Shown in pieces: positions 43,728-53,029 of a stretch of 64,000 nt of DNA. Position 1 is the first letter of the stretch, and the number at the start of each line of letters is the position of its first letter. The DNA comes from Buttiauxella ferragutiae (lineage in GTDB: Bacteria > Pseudomonadota > Gammaproteobacteria > Enterobacterales > Enterobacteriaceae), in NCBI RefSeq assembly GCF_001654915.1, contig NZ_LXEQ01000003.1. One strand, 5' to 3'. The notes under the pieces were generated by a model. It was not told the origin of the DNA. It ran no database searches and was given only the letters and a program-made list of their open reading frames with translations. A program made the position numbers and the translations under genes.

Positions 43728-45014
43728 ATGAAGACAGCACTTCTTTTTTTACTGGTCTGTTGCACGCTCGGCAATGCATCGCTGGCTTTCAGCAGCGAAC
43801 AAGTGGAACTGCGCTTCTCCTGGTGGGGCGGGAAATCCCGTAACGTCGCCACCCTGGAAGCCCTGAAGGCATTCGAAGTACGCTACCCCAGCATCAAAGT
43901 TAAAGCAGAATATACCGGTTGGGACGGCTATTCCTCTCGTGTCACCACGCAGCTCAACAGCGGCACGGAAGCAGATGTTATCCAGACAAACTGGAACTGG
44001 CTGACGCTGCTTTCCCGCACCGGAGATGGTTTCTACGATCTCAACAAAGTCAGTAAAGAGATCGGGCTAGAGCACTATTCCCCTGAGTCACTCGCCACCA
44101 CCACGGTTAACGGCAAAGTGAATGCGATGCCCATTTCCAGCAATGTCATGTTGTTCTATTACAACGCACATACCTGGGAAAAAGCAGGCGTTCCATTCCC
44201 TACTACCTGGGATGAATTACGTGCTGCGGGTCAACAGTTTAAAGAGAAACTCGGCGATAACTATTTCCCCCTCGTCTTATCAGAACAAGATGCGCTGATG
44301 CTGGTGCGTTCTTACATGTACCAGAAGTACCAGAAAGAGATGATAGACGTTGAGAGTAAAACATTTGCCTGGAGTCATGAGGAGCTGGTTGAAGGGTTAA
44401 CCTTTTATAAAAGCCTGATGGACGCGCATGTCGCCCCGAACATGAAGCAAATAGCTTCTTTCGGCAAAGGTATCAACTATGAAATGAAGCCCTGGATCAA
44501 TGGCGAATGGGGTGGTGTTTATAACTGGAATGCGTTGTATACCGCTGAAGCCGGGAACCTGATTCTTCCTGACAAATTGGTCATGGGCCCCTACCCGATG
44601 CTCCCTGGCGCGAAAGATGCCGGACAGTTTCGTAAAACCGCGCTGATGTATTCGATAAGTCGTCACACAAAGCATCCGAAAGAAGCCGCATTGCTGCTCA
44701 ATTTCCTGCTCAATGAAAAGGAAGGCGTGGTGCCTGTTGGCCTTGAACGTGGGGCACCATTGAGTCAAACCGGGGAAAAAGCACTGCGTGACGCCGGGAT
44801 CTGGCAGGATAACGATCCTGTTATTCAGGGGCTCGCACAATCGGCAAAACTCCCTAATGCTTCGGCTACATTGCCACAACTGGAAGATGGGCAGTTTGTC
44901 ACGCTGTTTGATAACGCCAGAGAAGCGATTGATTACGGTAAGAAAACCGTCGATCAAGCCGCGACGGAATTTGAACAGCAGGTGAACAGAATATTAAAAC
45001 GCATCATGCGCTAA
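43728..45014 (+). CDS. Sugar ABC transporter extracellular solute-binding protein
   Basis: A 428-aa periplasmic binding protein of the MalE/UgpB class. The signal peptide is MKTALLFLLVCCTLGNASLA, then FSSEQVELRFSWWGGKSRNVATLEALKAFE. The family stretch SGTEADVIQTNWNWLTLLSR is near 80 and aromatic residues typical of sugar binding abound (WWGG, WNWLTL, WINGEWGGVYNWNALY). It is the last gene of the operon; in most CUT1 operons the binding protein comes first. A strong hairpin follows. Confidence 0.92.
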   Translation: MKTALLFLLVCCTLGNASLAFSSEQVELRFSWWGGKSRNVATLEALKAFEVRYPSIKVKAEYTGWDGYSSRVTTQLNSGTEADVIQTNWNWLTLLSRTGDGFYDLNKVSKEIGLEHYSPESLATTTVNGKVNAMPISSNVMLFYYNAHTWEKAGVPFPTTWDELRAAGQQFKEKLGDNYFPLVLSEQDALMLVRSYMYQKYQKEMIDVESKTFAWSHEELVEGLTFYKSLMDAHVAPNMKQIASFGKGINYEMKPWINGEWGGVYNWNALYTAEAGNLILPDKLVMGPYPMLPGAKDAGQFRKTALMYSISRHTKHPKEAALLLNFLLNEKEGVVPVGLERGAPLSQTGEKALRDAGIWQDNDPVIQGLAQSAKLPNASATLPQLEDGQFVTLFDNAREAIDYGKKTVDQAATEFEQQVNRILKRIMR

Positions 45015-45024
45015 GGTGAAAGTT

Positions 45025-45066
45025 CACCCTCTTGTCAGCAGAAATCATGCCCGCTGACAGAGGGTG
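45025..45066. terminator. Hairpin downstream of the ABC operon
   Basis: CACCCTCT-T-GTCAGC pairs with GCTGAC-AGAGGGTG (14 base pairs with one bulged T) over a 13-base loop, between convergent genes. It lacks a T run on either side, so it may end transcripts with help from Rho or protect 3' ends. Confidence 0.6.
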
Positions 45067-45084
45067 AGAGCGATCGCAGGACGG

Positions 45085-45420
45085 TTACCGGTCTACCCAG
45101 TCTCCGCTTTCAATGCGGGTTAATCCATCCACCTGCCGTTGGTAAACATACATCCATGCACTCCCGTAAGGTGTCTGAATTAGCTGACGTTTATACTCAC
45201 CACCCTTGGTGCGCAAGGCATCGAGCTCGGAAAGTGTTGAAGCATCTATGCGATACACTTCGCCCACAACTGAACCTTCACCCGGCACAACTCCCGGATA
45301 ATGGCCAAGATTGTATAAGGCGTAATTTTCGACATGATGATCCCCAAGCCACTGGGCGTTGGTCATCCAGTGGCTGTTACCTTGCTTGCGTCGTAAACTG
45401 CCGTAAACAAATATTCGCAT
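45085..45420 (-). CDS. ytfP: Gamma-glutamylcyclotransferase-like protein YtfP
   Basis: A 111-aa protein of the gamma-glutamylcyclotransferase-like fold, function in enterobacteria unknown. The start motif MRIFVYGSLRRKQGNSHWM and later FP-like YALYNLGHYPGVVPGEGSVVGEVYRID are the family signature (YGSL substrate loop; the general acid-type Glu in VGEVYRI). Directly downstream of tamB (two-base gap), as in E. coli. Confidence 0.93.
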   Translation of the reverse strand: MRIFVYGSLRRKQGNSHWMTNAQWLGDHHVENYALYNLGHYPGVVPGEGSVVGEVYRIDASTLSELDALRTKGGEYKRQLIQTPYGSAWMYVYQRQVDGLTRIESGDWVDR

Positions 45421-45422
45421 TG

Positions 45423-48400
45423 CTAAAACTCAAACTGATAAAGCAGATCAAGTGCCTGATCGATACCAGACACAGCTTCCAGATACAACTTAGGCATCAG
45501 GCGATAGCGCAGTGTTAGTGTCGCCAACGAGTCAAAAATACCCACGCCATATTTTACCTGGAGACCTGGCAGTACGTAGCCACTGACCACCACTTGTGAG
45601 GAATCCCCCACCCCTGCGGTGTCCAGCGCCAGATTGCTTACGCCAAACGTCTCGCCGATTTTACCCACAACCTGACCACTTTGTGCAACCCCCAAACCGA
45701 CAAGCATGGATGTCATGGCGTTGCCATCGTCACCAGAATTGTCTAAACCCTGGCCGCGAAGCAGGTAGGACAAGGCTTCTTGCTGTGACATGGCTGGGTC
45801 CGAAAATATTTCAGCTTTCGGTTCATCAGCCGTTCCTGTGACACGAACACCGGCAATAACGTCGTTTTCGGTAGATTCAGGGTTACGAATCGCCTCGATA
45901 TTCAGCAATGGTTGATCCGGTGGCCCCGAGAACAGCAGGATGCCTTTGCGCACGATCAGATCCTGTCCGTAAGCGTGGAAGCGCCCTTCGGGAATGTTGA
46001 TCTGCCCGTTAAGACCGAGCCCTTGCTTATCCTGAACCATTTTCAAATCGCCGTTCAAACGCGCTTTCAAACCAAACGCATCCAGGCGCACGTTATCACC
46101 AACGTGGATAACCAGATTACTGTTGATCGGAATACCCGCGGTTTGCGGTTTAATTGGCTTGAGGTTTTGATCCAGCATCACTTCGTCGCTGGAAACGCCG
46201 ACCGAGCTTTCAGGCACGTCATGCACCACGATACGCGCCCAGGGAATATCGACGCGACCATCGAGTGTGAACAGGCTTGGCGTTGCCACAAACTCAACAT
46301 CAGGCGAGACATCGAGGCGCACCATCGGTGGCACCGTAATGCGCACCTTATTGCCTTTCGCCGCCACACGCGCCCGCCAGTTGTCGATTTGCGTCCAGTC
46401 CGCGTCACCATTAAGCGCGATATCACCCTTTTTGGTGCGCACCGTCCCCACCAGCGTGGAATTGGTGCCGTTAAAGTTCATCGCTACCTGGCTTGGCTGC
46501 ATATCAAACGGCATAAAGTTACCGTCGACATCGATGCCGTTCAGCTGCAATTGCCCGAACAGTTGCGGACGCTCGGCGTTACCCGCCAGGCGTAAATTCG
46601 CATTCAGCTTCCCGGCAGCTTTTTCCCCGCGTGAGAAAATCGAGTTGGCGATCGCCAAATCAAAGTTACGCATATTCACGTTACCGCCCAGATTACGGCG
46701 GCCTTGTGGATCGGTAATTTGCACCTGGCCATCAAACTGGCCGTTTTGCGCGACGCGGATCATCCAGCCAAGCTGCGCCTGGTTATTTTTCAGTTCCGCA
46801 TTCAGATTCAGCGTATCAAACGCCACCAGCAGTGGGCTGTCGTTGACCACTTGTGTGACTTTCACGCCGTTGCCTTGCAGCGTGACGTTGCCTTGCGGCA
46901 ACCCCTTAGATTCACTGTCCCAGCTCACATCCGCGCGGCCACTAAAGGTGCCCACGGCCTGGGTATCTTCCGGCATAAACGGTTTGAGCATCGCCAGATC
47001 AAAGCGATTCAGGTTGACGACAGCTCGCCCTTTCGCGCCCGCATCAATCGGTTGCGGCACGCAAAGCTCGGCATTCGGGTTAGTCCAGCAATGCGCACCA
47101 ATATTGATCTTCTGTTCTTTATTGCGGTAATCGAGTGCCAGAGCGCGGTTGAGCGACCACGGGCCAACCGGCGTTTCAAAGCGCGTGTTGGTCAGGTTGC
47201 CGCGCCAGCGTTCTTCTGCACGAGAGAAACTGCCGCTTAAGTCGAGTTGTCCGGAAACCGGCTCGCCCTGAATCCGCAATTGCAATTGATGCTGTTTTTC
47301 AGAACCTTTTGCTACCAGCGTGGCGAGGTTGATGTCGACGCCTGGCTGGGAAACACGCTCGACACGCAGATCCAGGTTACCGGCGATTTGATCGGTGGAT
47401 TTGACGTCACCTTTCAATAGAACCCGCGCAATGGACAGCTCCTGCCAGCGCAGATTATTCGCCGTGACATCCGCCAGCAATTGCGGGGCTTTGACATCAC
47501 CACGGACTTTAATCGTCCCTTTCGCGGTGCCGCCCAGGCCTGGCAAAGCATTGTCGAGATTCGGCGCATCAATATTGGCATCCAGCGCCAGCTCTTTCGG
47601 CCCTAATTCCCCTTTAACATCAGCACTGTTTCGCCCAAGCTCAACATGCAAGCCCGGGATTTTCCACTGCATGTAGCTGTTGCCTTTAAGCTTCCCGGCC
47701 ACATTCACTTTGTTATTTTTGACGTTACCTGCGAGCTTCAGTTCTGACACATCCACCTGCCAGCTGCCGCCATACAAACTGCCGCTGGTTTTCACCAGGC
47801 CGTCAAGCTTTGCAGGCCAGTCAGGGAATTGCTTCGCGGTATTGATGCCATCGAGTTTTAGCTCACCGCGCCAGCTAATCGCTTTGCTCCAGTCGAGCAC
47901 CGCTTTCAGATCGGTATTGCCTTGCAGCGCCGCGATGCGCAATTTGTCGAGCTTAAGCTGTTGTTCGTTGCCTTTGCTGTCGAGCGTGATAGTGGCGGGC
48001 GGGATTTGTTCGCCTTTCACATCGCTACGGAATGACAGCGCGTAATCGGTCATTTTGCCGCTGAATTTCAGTTTGAGATTGTCTGCCTGGTACTCTTTTT
48101 TACCGGTAAACGGCCAGTAAAGCTGCTTGCTGACCACTTCCAGATTGAGTGGCAAACCGGCCTCGGCAAGCTGGGTATGCGCGGTAAGTTCCATATCGAC
48201 CGGGCCTGAAAGATTGACGCCAACTTTCAGCACATCCCGCAGCTCGCCGCCGATCTTCATTTTCACCTTTTCGCCTTTTATCGGATCGATGTTCAGCGTG
48301 GTGTTCAGGGTTAAATCTACCGGCCATTTATCGCGCAGTTCCGCGCTACCGGTGGCGTTGACCTGGCCTTGCGAAGAGTCGACATCCAGCGCATCGAGCT

Positions 48401-49199
48401 TCAAAGAACCGTCGATACTGCTGACTTTCAACAACAGGCTGCTGACTAACAAATCGGTGTCGCCAGTCAGGCGCATTTGCGAGCCACGAAACTCCTGAAT
48501 ATTCAGATTCAGCGGCAAATGCACATCGGTCATTTCTGGCAAAACGGGCTTTTCAAACAGCTGCCTGAGCGTTTCACCCAGCGGTAATTCTTCCGGCTGC
48601 GGGTTCTGGATCTTTGGCTCAACTACCTCTTCTTGCGCCACTTTGGCGACTTTCGGCAGCGCAATCAGCAAGCCTTCAAGGTTGGTCGGCGTCAGCGTGA
48701 CATTACGTTCCTGCCAGTTCAGGCCGGAGGTAAACTCCATCACCGAAACGGTGGTGTTATCAATTTTGAGATTGACGTTATTAAGCGCAAAACGACTCAG
48801 GGTGATGGGATACGGCGTGGTGAGATTGAGTGGGCCAGTGTCCTCTTCCTGAACAGGTGCTGACGGCGGCATTTTTTTGCTATCGACCACCACGTCGATA
48901 TCTTTGAGTGAGAGATTATTCACGCACAAACTGCTGTCGCGCAGGCAGCCAAGTTTAACCGCCAGGTTAATTTCACCCGCCGTGACGTTGACGCCCGGCT
49001 GTTGGTAGCGCAGGCCTTTGATAGTCAGATTGCGCCAGCCGCCTGTGACGCTGGCAATATCCAACCCAGGTACCCAACGGTTGGCGGCGTTAAATAAGAC
49101 GTGTAGCCCAGTGGTAGTGCCCACCAGGAAGCCCACCGCACCAATCAGCAGCACCACAAAAAATAACACCGCGAGGCTTATCTTCTTCCAACGACTCAT
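45423..49199 (-). CDS. tamB: Translocation and assembly module inner-membrane component TamB
   Basis: TamB is an AsmA-like inner-membrane-anchored protein that spans the periplasm as a hydrophobic beta groove, moves phospholipid to the outer membrane and works with TamA. The 1258-aa product has an N-terminal membrane anchor (ISLAVLFFVVLLIGAVGFLVGTTTG), a long beta-repeat body and a conserved DUF490-type C-terminus (IAGVRVTGTADEPKAEIFSDPAMSQQEALSYLLRGQGL, ending QALDLLYQFEF). The first base of the gene overlaps the tamA stop (ATGA). Length equals E. coli TamB (1259 aa). Confidence 0.98.
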   Translation of the reverse strand: MSRWKKISLAVLFFVVLLIGAVGFLVGTTTGLHVLFNAANRWVPGLDIASVTGGWRNLTIKGLRYQQPGVNVTAGEINLAVKLGCLRDSSLCVNNLSLKDIDVVVDSKKMPPSAPVQEEDTGPLNLTTPYPITLSRFALNNVNLKIDNTTVSVMEFTSGLNWQERNVTLTPTNLEGLLIALPKVAKVAQEEVVEPKIQNPQPEELPLGETLRQLFEKPVLPEMTDVHLPLNLNIQEFRGSQMRLTGDTDLLVSSLLLKVSSIDGSLKLDALDVDSSQGQVNATGSAELRDKWPVDLTLNTTLNIDPIKGEKVKMKIGGELRDVLKVGVNLSGPVDMELTAHTQLAEAGLPLNLEVVSKQLYWPFTGKKEYQADNLKLKFSGKMTDYALSFRSDVKGEQIPPATITLDSKGNEQQLKLDKLRIAALQGNTDLKAVLDWSKAISWRGELKLDGINTAKQFPDWPAKLDGLVKTSGSLYGGSWQVDVSELKLAGNVKNNKVNVAGKLKGNSYMQWKIPGLHVELGRNSADVKGELGPKELALDANIDAPNLDNALPGLGGTAKGTIKVRGDVKAPQLLADVTANNLRWQELSIARVLLKGDVKSTDQIAGNLDLRVERVSQPGVDINLATLVAKGSEKQHQLQLRIQGEPVSGQLDLSGSFSRAEERWRGNLTNTRFETPVGPWSLNRALALDYRNKEQKINIGAHCWTNPNAELCVPQPIDAGAKGRAVVNLNRFDLAMLKPFMPEDTQAVGTFSGRADVSWDSESKGLPQGNVTLQGNGVKVTQVVNDSPLLVAFDTLNLNAELKNNQAQLGWMIRVAQNGQFDGQVQITDPQGRRNLGGNVNMRNFDLAIANSIFSRGEKAAGKLNANLRLAGNAERPQLFGQLQLNGIDVDGNFMPFDMQPSQVAMNFNGTNSTLVGTVRTKKGDIALNGDADWTQIDNWRARVAAKGNKVRITVPPMVRLDVSPDVEFVATPSLFTLDGRVDIPWARIVVHDVPESSVGVSSDEVMLDQNLKPIKPQTAGIPINSNLVIHVGDNVRLDAFGLKARLNGDLKMVQDKQGLGLNGQINIPEGRFHAYGQDLIVRKGILLFSGPPDQPLLNIEAIRNPESTENDVIAGVRVTGTADEPKAEIFSDPAMSQQEALSYLLRGQGLDNSGDDGNAMTSMLVGLGVAQSGQVVGKIGETFGVSNLALDTAGVGDSSQVVVSGYVLPGLQVKYGVGIFDSLATLTLRYRLMPKLYLEAVSGIDQALDLLYQFEF

Positions 49200-50929
49200 A
49201 GTTCAGGCCCCAAACCGATGTAAAACTGTAAACCGTGTTCATCTTTATCGCCCACCGGAACGGCTAAATCGAGCTTGATTGGCCCAACCGGTGACTGCCA
49301 GCGCACACCGAACCCTGCGCCAGTTTTAAAGTTGCTCTTTTTAATGTCATCGACCGCTTCGCCGGAGTCGACAAACACCGCACCCCACCATTTCCCGGTC
49401 ACGTTGTATTGATATTCCAGTGAACCGGTGACTAATTTTGAGGCACCCGTCAGTTCACCTTTGTCGTTCTCAGGGGAGATGGATTTGTAGGAATAACCGC
49501 GAATACTGCGGTCACCACCGGCAAAGAAGCGCAAGTCAGGTGGGACTTTGTCGAAGTCATTGGTTTCAATCCAACCGACGTTGCCACGCACCACAAAGCG
49601 GTGTTTTTCCTGCAAGGTTCGAATCCAGACTTGTTGTGCCTGAATCACCGCGAAGTCGACATCCGAACCCCACATGGTGTCGGAAACGTCTAGCGAATAA
49701 CGCTGTGAATCACCCCAGGTGGGCATCAGGCCACCACGCGAGCGAGTACGGCTGAGGCTTAAACCCGGATAAAGCAGCATCGTGGTGTTGGTCACGTCTG
49801 CCTGAGTAAAGTGGTCGAGGCTCCAGCGCAGGTTGATGGCGTGCTGCCACCCGCTGGATAAATCCCAGAATCGTGAAACCGCAAGGGTGCTGGAATCGGA
49901 CTTGGTATCGTTTAAATCCGTCGCTTTAAAGCCACCCTGCACCAGATAATATTGTTCCAGCGGGTTTTTGAGCAATGGCATTTTGTAGCTGAAATCAATG
50001 ATTTGCTCAGGCGCAGAAAGGCTGATGCTGCTGGTCAGGCTGTGGCCGTAAGAGTTCATCCACGGTTTTTTCCACGACGCTTTGACGCGCGGCCCAACGT
50101 CAGTGGAATAACCCACACCGGTTTCAATGGTGTTTTCAGTTCTTGGGGAAACGACGCCCTGCAATGGCAATACTTTGGTTTTGCGAGCTTTGTCGAATTC
50201 CGGCGCCACTACCACCGAATTAAACCAGCCTGTCGCCGATAAGCGGCGGTTTAACTCTGCCAAATCACTTGAGGTGTAGTAATCGCCCTCTTTAAAAGGC
50301 ACCAGATTTTGCAGGTAATCTTCGCGAATTTGTGAGCCCTGGAAAGTCACGTCACCAAAACGGTAGCGCTCACCGCTGTTGTAATCGATGTCCCAGTACG
50401 CCCGGCGGCGCTCAAGGGAAACCCCGAGTTGGCTTTTGAGGAATTCACTGTCGAAGTAGCCTTTCCGTACCGCAATATTGGAAAGATCTTTTTTGAAGCT
50501 GTCGTAATCGTGGTGATTGAGAACGGTGCCAATTTTCGGGCGGTCGGCCAATAATGCAATGTAATCTTTATCGGTACGCGCACCGCCGCGCAGAATCACG
50601 TCAGTGCCGCCAATCAACACTGGCGGGCCGGGATCGACTTTGGCAATCAATACCTGTCGCCCTTTGGCCGGTGGTGGCCGCAGGTCAAATTCAATGGTTG
50701 GTTCGTAATATCCGAGCGCTTTCAAACCATTACGGATGGCGTCATCCACACGCGCGCGAAAACGCCGGTCCGGCGTCACTTCATCACTTTGGATGGTAGA
50801 AAGTTGCGCACGAACGTTTTTTTGTAGCTCGCCGCTTAACCCATCAACCTGTAAACGTACGTTGGCAGCTCCCGCCCACGTGCTTACCAGGCACAAACAG
50901 GCCGAGCAAAATATACGGATTTGTGGCAC
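49196..50929 (-). CDS. tamA: Translocation and assembly module outer-membrane component TamA
   Basis: TamA is an Omp85-family outer-membrane barrel with three periplasmic POTRA domains, partner of TamB. The 577-aa product has a signal peptide ending WAGA, POTRA domains about 22-260 and a C-terminal 16-strand barrel about 265-577. The RGYSYKSISPENDKGELTGASK lid-loop motif of Omp85 proteins is near 465. The final residues are QFYIGLGPEL, matching E. coli TamA. It overlaps tamB by four bases and diverges from msrA. Confidence 0.98.
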   Translation of the reverse strand: MPQIRIFCSACLCLVSTWAGAANVRLQVDGLSGELQKNVRAQLSTIQSDEVTPDRRFRARVDDAIRNGLKALGYYEPTIEFDLRPPPAKGRQVLIAKVDPGPPVLIGGTDVILRGGARTDKDYIALLADRPKIGTVLNHHDYDSFKKDLSNIAVRKGYFDSEFLKSQLGVSLERRRAYWDIDYNSGERYRFGDVTFQGSQIREDYLQNLVPFKEGDYYTSSDLAELNRRLSATGWFNSVVVAPEFDKARKTKVLPLQGVVSPRTENTIETGVGYSTDVGPRVKASWKKPWMNSYGHSLTSSISLSAPEQIIDFSYKMPLLKNPLEQYYLVQGGFKATDLNDTKSDSSTLAVSRFWDLSSGWQHAINLRWSLDHFTQADVTNTTMLLYPGLSLSRTRSRGGLMPTWGDSQRYSLDVSDTMWGSDVDFAVIQAQQVWIRTLQEKHRFVVRGNVGWIETNDFDKVPPDLRFFAGGDRSIRGYSYKSISPENDKGELTGASKLVTGSLEYQYNVTGKWWGAVFVDSGEAVDDIKKSNFKTGAGFGVRWQSPVGPIKLDLAVPVGDKDEHGLQFYIGLGPEL

Positions 50930-51154
50930 GTTTTCTCCTGAATATCCTTGTTCCCACCCCTGGAAGGAAACGTTATCGCCGCCTTAGGCTTAACAAAATT
51001 ACAACAATTAGGGTTGAAAACTGCACAATAACCCAAATAATTCTTATATGTACTGTAGTCTCATAATGCTGGGTTATTGTCTGAAATAACTCGCCGCGTT
51101 ACAACCGCTTGACGGTTGTTACTAAATTTTACCGATATCGGGAGAGCATGACTG

Positions 51155-51793
51155 ATGAAATTATTTGAGAAAAACCATCCCGTGACCCAGTCTGAAGCGT
51201 TGCCAGGCCGCAACACCCCGATGCCGATCGCCGCTTTACATGCAGTTAACGAGCATTCCATGACAAATGTACCAGATGGGATGGAAATCGCTTATTTTGC
51301 GATGGGTTGTTTCTGGGGCGTTGAACGTTTGTTCTGGCAACTGCCGGGGGTTTATAGCACCGCCGCAGGTTACGCTGGCGGCTTTACGCCCAATCCAACT
51401 TACCGTGAAGTATGTAGCGGGATGACGGGCCACACCGAAGCGGTGCGCGTGGTGTACGACCCACAAGTCATCAGCTATGAGCAATTGCTGCAACTGTTCT
51501 GGGAAAATCACGATCCGGCTCAGGGCATGCGCCAGGGCGGTGATGTCGGTACCCAATATCGCTCGGCGATTTACCCACTCACACCTGAGCAAGATGCTGC
51601 CGCCCGCGCCAGTTTTGAGCGTTTCCAGGACGCTATGGCGTTGGCTGGTGATGAGCGCCGCGTCACAACTGAAATTGCCAACGCCGGTCCATTCTACTAT
51701 GCCGAGGACGACCACCAGCAATATCTGCATAAAAACCCGTATGGCTATTGCGGCATTGGTGGCATTGGTGTCTGTTTACCGCCGCAAGCTTAA
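51155..51793 (+). CDS. msrA: Peptide methionine-S-sulfoxide reductase MsrA
   Basis: Repairs methionine-S-sulfoxide in proteins and peptides with thioredoxin. The 212-aa protein has the family motif AMGCFWGVERLFW, with the catalytic Cys in GCFW, and the resolving cysteines in NPYGYCGIGGIGVCLPP at the C-terminus. It matches E. coli MsrA in length and sequence. Its 3' end overlaps the convergent LacI-type gene by four bases. Confidence 0.97.
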   Translation: MKLFEKNHPVTQSEALPGRNTPMPIAALHAVNEHSMTNVPDGMEIAYFAMGCFWGVERLFWQLPGVYSTAAGYAGGFTPNPTYREVCSGMTGHTEAVRVVYDPQVISYEQLLQLFWENHDPAQGMRQGGDVGTQYRSAIYPLTPEQDAAARASFERFQDAMALAGDERRVTTEIANAGPFYYAEDDHQQYLHKNPYGYCGIGGIGVCLPPQA

Positions 51794-52842
51794 GCGTGCT
51801 CCCGCGGGATTGAGCGGGTAGTGCGGATCACCGAATCACGCACCAGCAAACGCCCCTGCAGCATCAGGTTGAATACCGGGGTGTGGGGGCGAGTAATACG
51901 GTTTTGTAATAAATGCACCGCTTCAATGCCCAATTCACGACAAGGCACCTGAATTGCCGTTAATGCGGGGCTAAAGGGCTCGGAGAGTGTCCAGCTAAAG
52001 TCGGTGACCATCAGCGAAACGTCCTGCGCTACAGTAAGGTTACGGCGCTGCAAGACTTGTTGCGCCCCTTTTGCCATAAATACCCCAGCGCAAAGAATGG
52101 CCGTCGGCCATTGTTCCTGGGAATGTTGTGAAAACCAGCGTTCCAGCGCCGCTTCTGATTCCACCGCGCCAAATCCTTCCGTCACCACCAAATTGAGAGC
52201 TTCATCGAATGGAGCATGGAAGTAACGCGCCGCTTCTTTGACCCCTTCCAGGCGGCTCACCATAGTGTCGCGCCGCAGGCTGGTCAGACACAGCAGGCGC
52301 CGATGCCCCTGTTGATAAAGATGACGAGCGGCACTAAAACCGATGGCCCGATGGTCTGGCGAGACGTTATCCAGAAGCATTTCCCGGTCGGTGGTATTAA
52401 TAAGAATGCAGGGTTTGTTTAGTGTGGCGGCGAGTTTATGAATGGTTGGGTCGTCCACGCCAATAATGATCATCGCGTTAATATTGCTGTCGCTGGCTTT
52501 TTTAAGAAACAACTTCAAATCTGCCTGCTGCTCTTCCAGCCCACAATAACGGATATAAATATCATGCGGAGCAATAGCTTCGACGATGCCTTTGATGACT
52601 TCATTATAAAATGTGTCATCACGGCTATTAAAAGCACGGTCCGGGGCAAATATAATCACACCGTTAATTAATAAACGCCCACTGATAAGTTCATCTAATA
52701 CACCAAACTCCTGAGCACTACGCAGTATAGCGCTACGCGCCTGTGGGCTGGTGTTCGATTTCCCGGCTAAAACTCTTGAAACCGTACTGACAGAATATCC
52801 TGTCATTACGGCTATTTGTTGCATCTTTAATTTACCTGCCAT
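51790..52842 (-). CDS. LacI-family transcriptional regulator
   Basis: A 350-aa repressor. I start at the ATG of MAGKLKMQQIAVMTGYSVSTVSRVLAGKSNTSPQARS, the complete LacI-type helix-turn-helix, with AGGGAT upstream. Hinge and ligand-binding domains follow (VIIFAPDRAFNSRDDTFYNEVIKGIVEAI, AMIIIGVDDPTIHKLAATLNKPCILINTTDREML, DVSLMVTDFSWTLSEPFSPALTAIQVPCRELGIEA). It is divergent from the dctP gene at 53.0 kb and is the probable regulator of that operon. Two similar operators lie between the genes. Its effector is unknown. Confidence 0.92.
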   Translation of the reverse strand: MAGKLKMQQIAVMTGYSVSTVSRVLAGKSNTSPQARSAILRSAQEFGVLDELISGRLLINGVIIFAPDRAFNSRDDTFYNEVIKGIVEAIAPHDIYIRYCGLEEQQADLKLFLKKASDSNINAMIIIGVDDPTIHKLAATLNKPCILINTTDREMLLDNVSPDHRAIGFSAARHLYQQGHRRLLCLTSLRRDTMVSRLEGVKEAARYFHAPFDEALNLVVTEGFGAVESEAALERWFSQHSQEQWPTAILCAGVFMAKGAQQVLQRRNLTVAQDVSLMVTDFSWTLSEPFSPALTAIQVPCRELGIEAVHLLQNRITRPHTPVFNLMLQGRLLVRDSVIRTTRSIPREHA

Positions 52843-52869
52843 TTTGTGATCCCTGACACAATGCATCCA

Positions 52870-52883
52870 TGCAAATATTATCA
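52870..52883. promoter_or_regulatory. Putative LacI-type operator 1
   Basis: TGCAAATATTATCA matches the palindrome TGATAATATTATCA at 12 of 14 positions. It lies 28 bases upstream of the regulator start. Confidence 0.5.
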
Positions 52884-52943
52884 CGGATATTTCTTTGTTT
52901 TTAAAAGATAAATATTAAAAACAAGACAGGTAATTACTTAAGC

Positions 52944-52957
52944 TGCGAATATTATCA
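52944..52957. promoter_or_regulatory. Putative LacI-type operator 2
   Basis: TGCGAATATTATCA is the same element as operator 1 with a single base change, 74 bases away (about seven helical turns), and about 72 bases upstream of the dctP start. The spacing suits looping by a tetramer or two dimers. Confidence 0.5.
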
Positions 52958-53029
52958 CAAAATCCGTTTGCTGAGATTCGGGCAGTTTCTTACTGTAGCG
53001 CCAATTAACATCCAGGTGAGAAATGCACA

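Noticed and set aside
45596..48863. Long reading frames on the plus strand opposite tamB, including one of 287 codons
   Set aside because: They are antisense shadows of a GC-rich beta-repeat gene; they lack ribosome binding sites and a plausible composition, while tamB is unmistakable.
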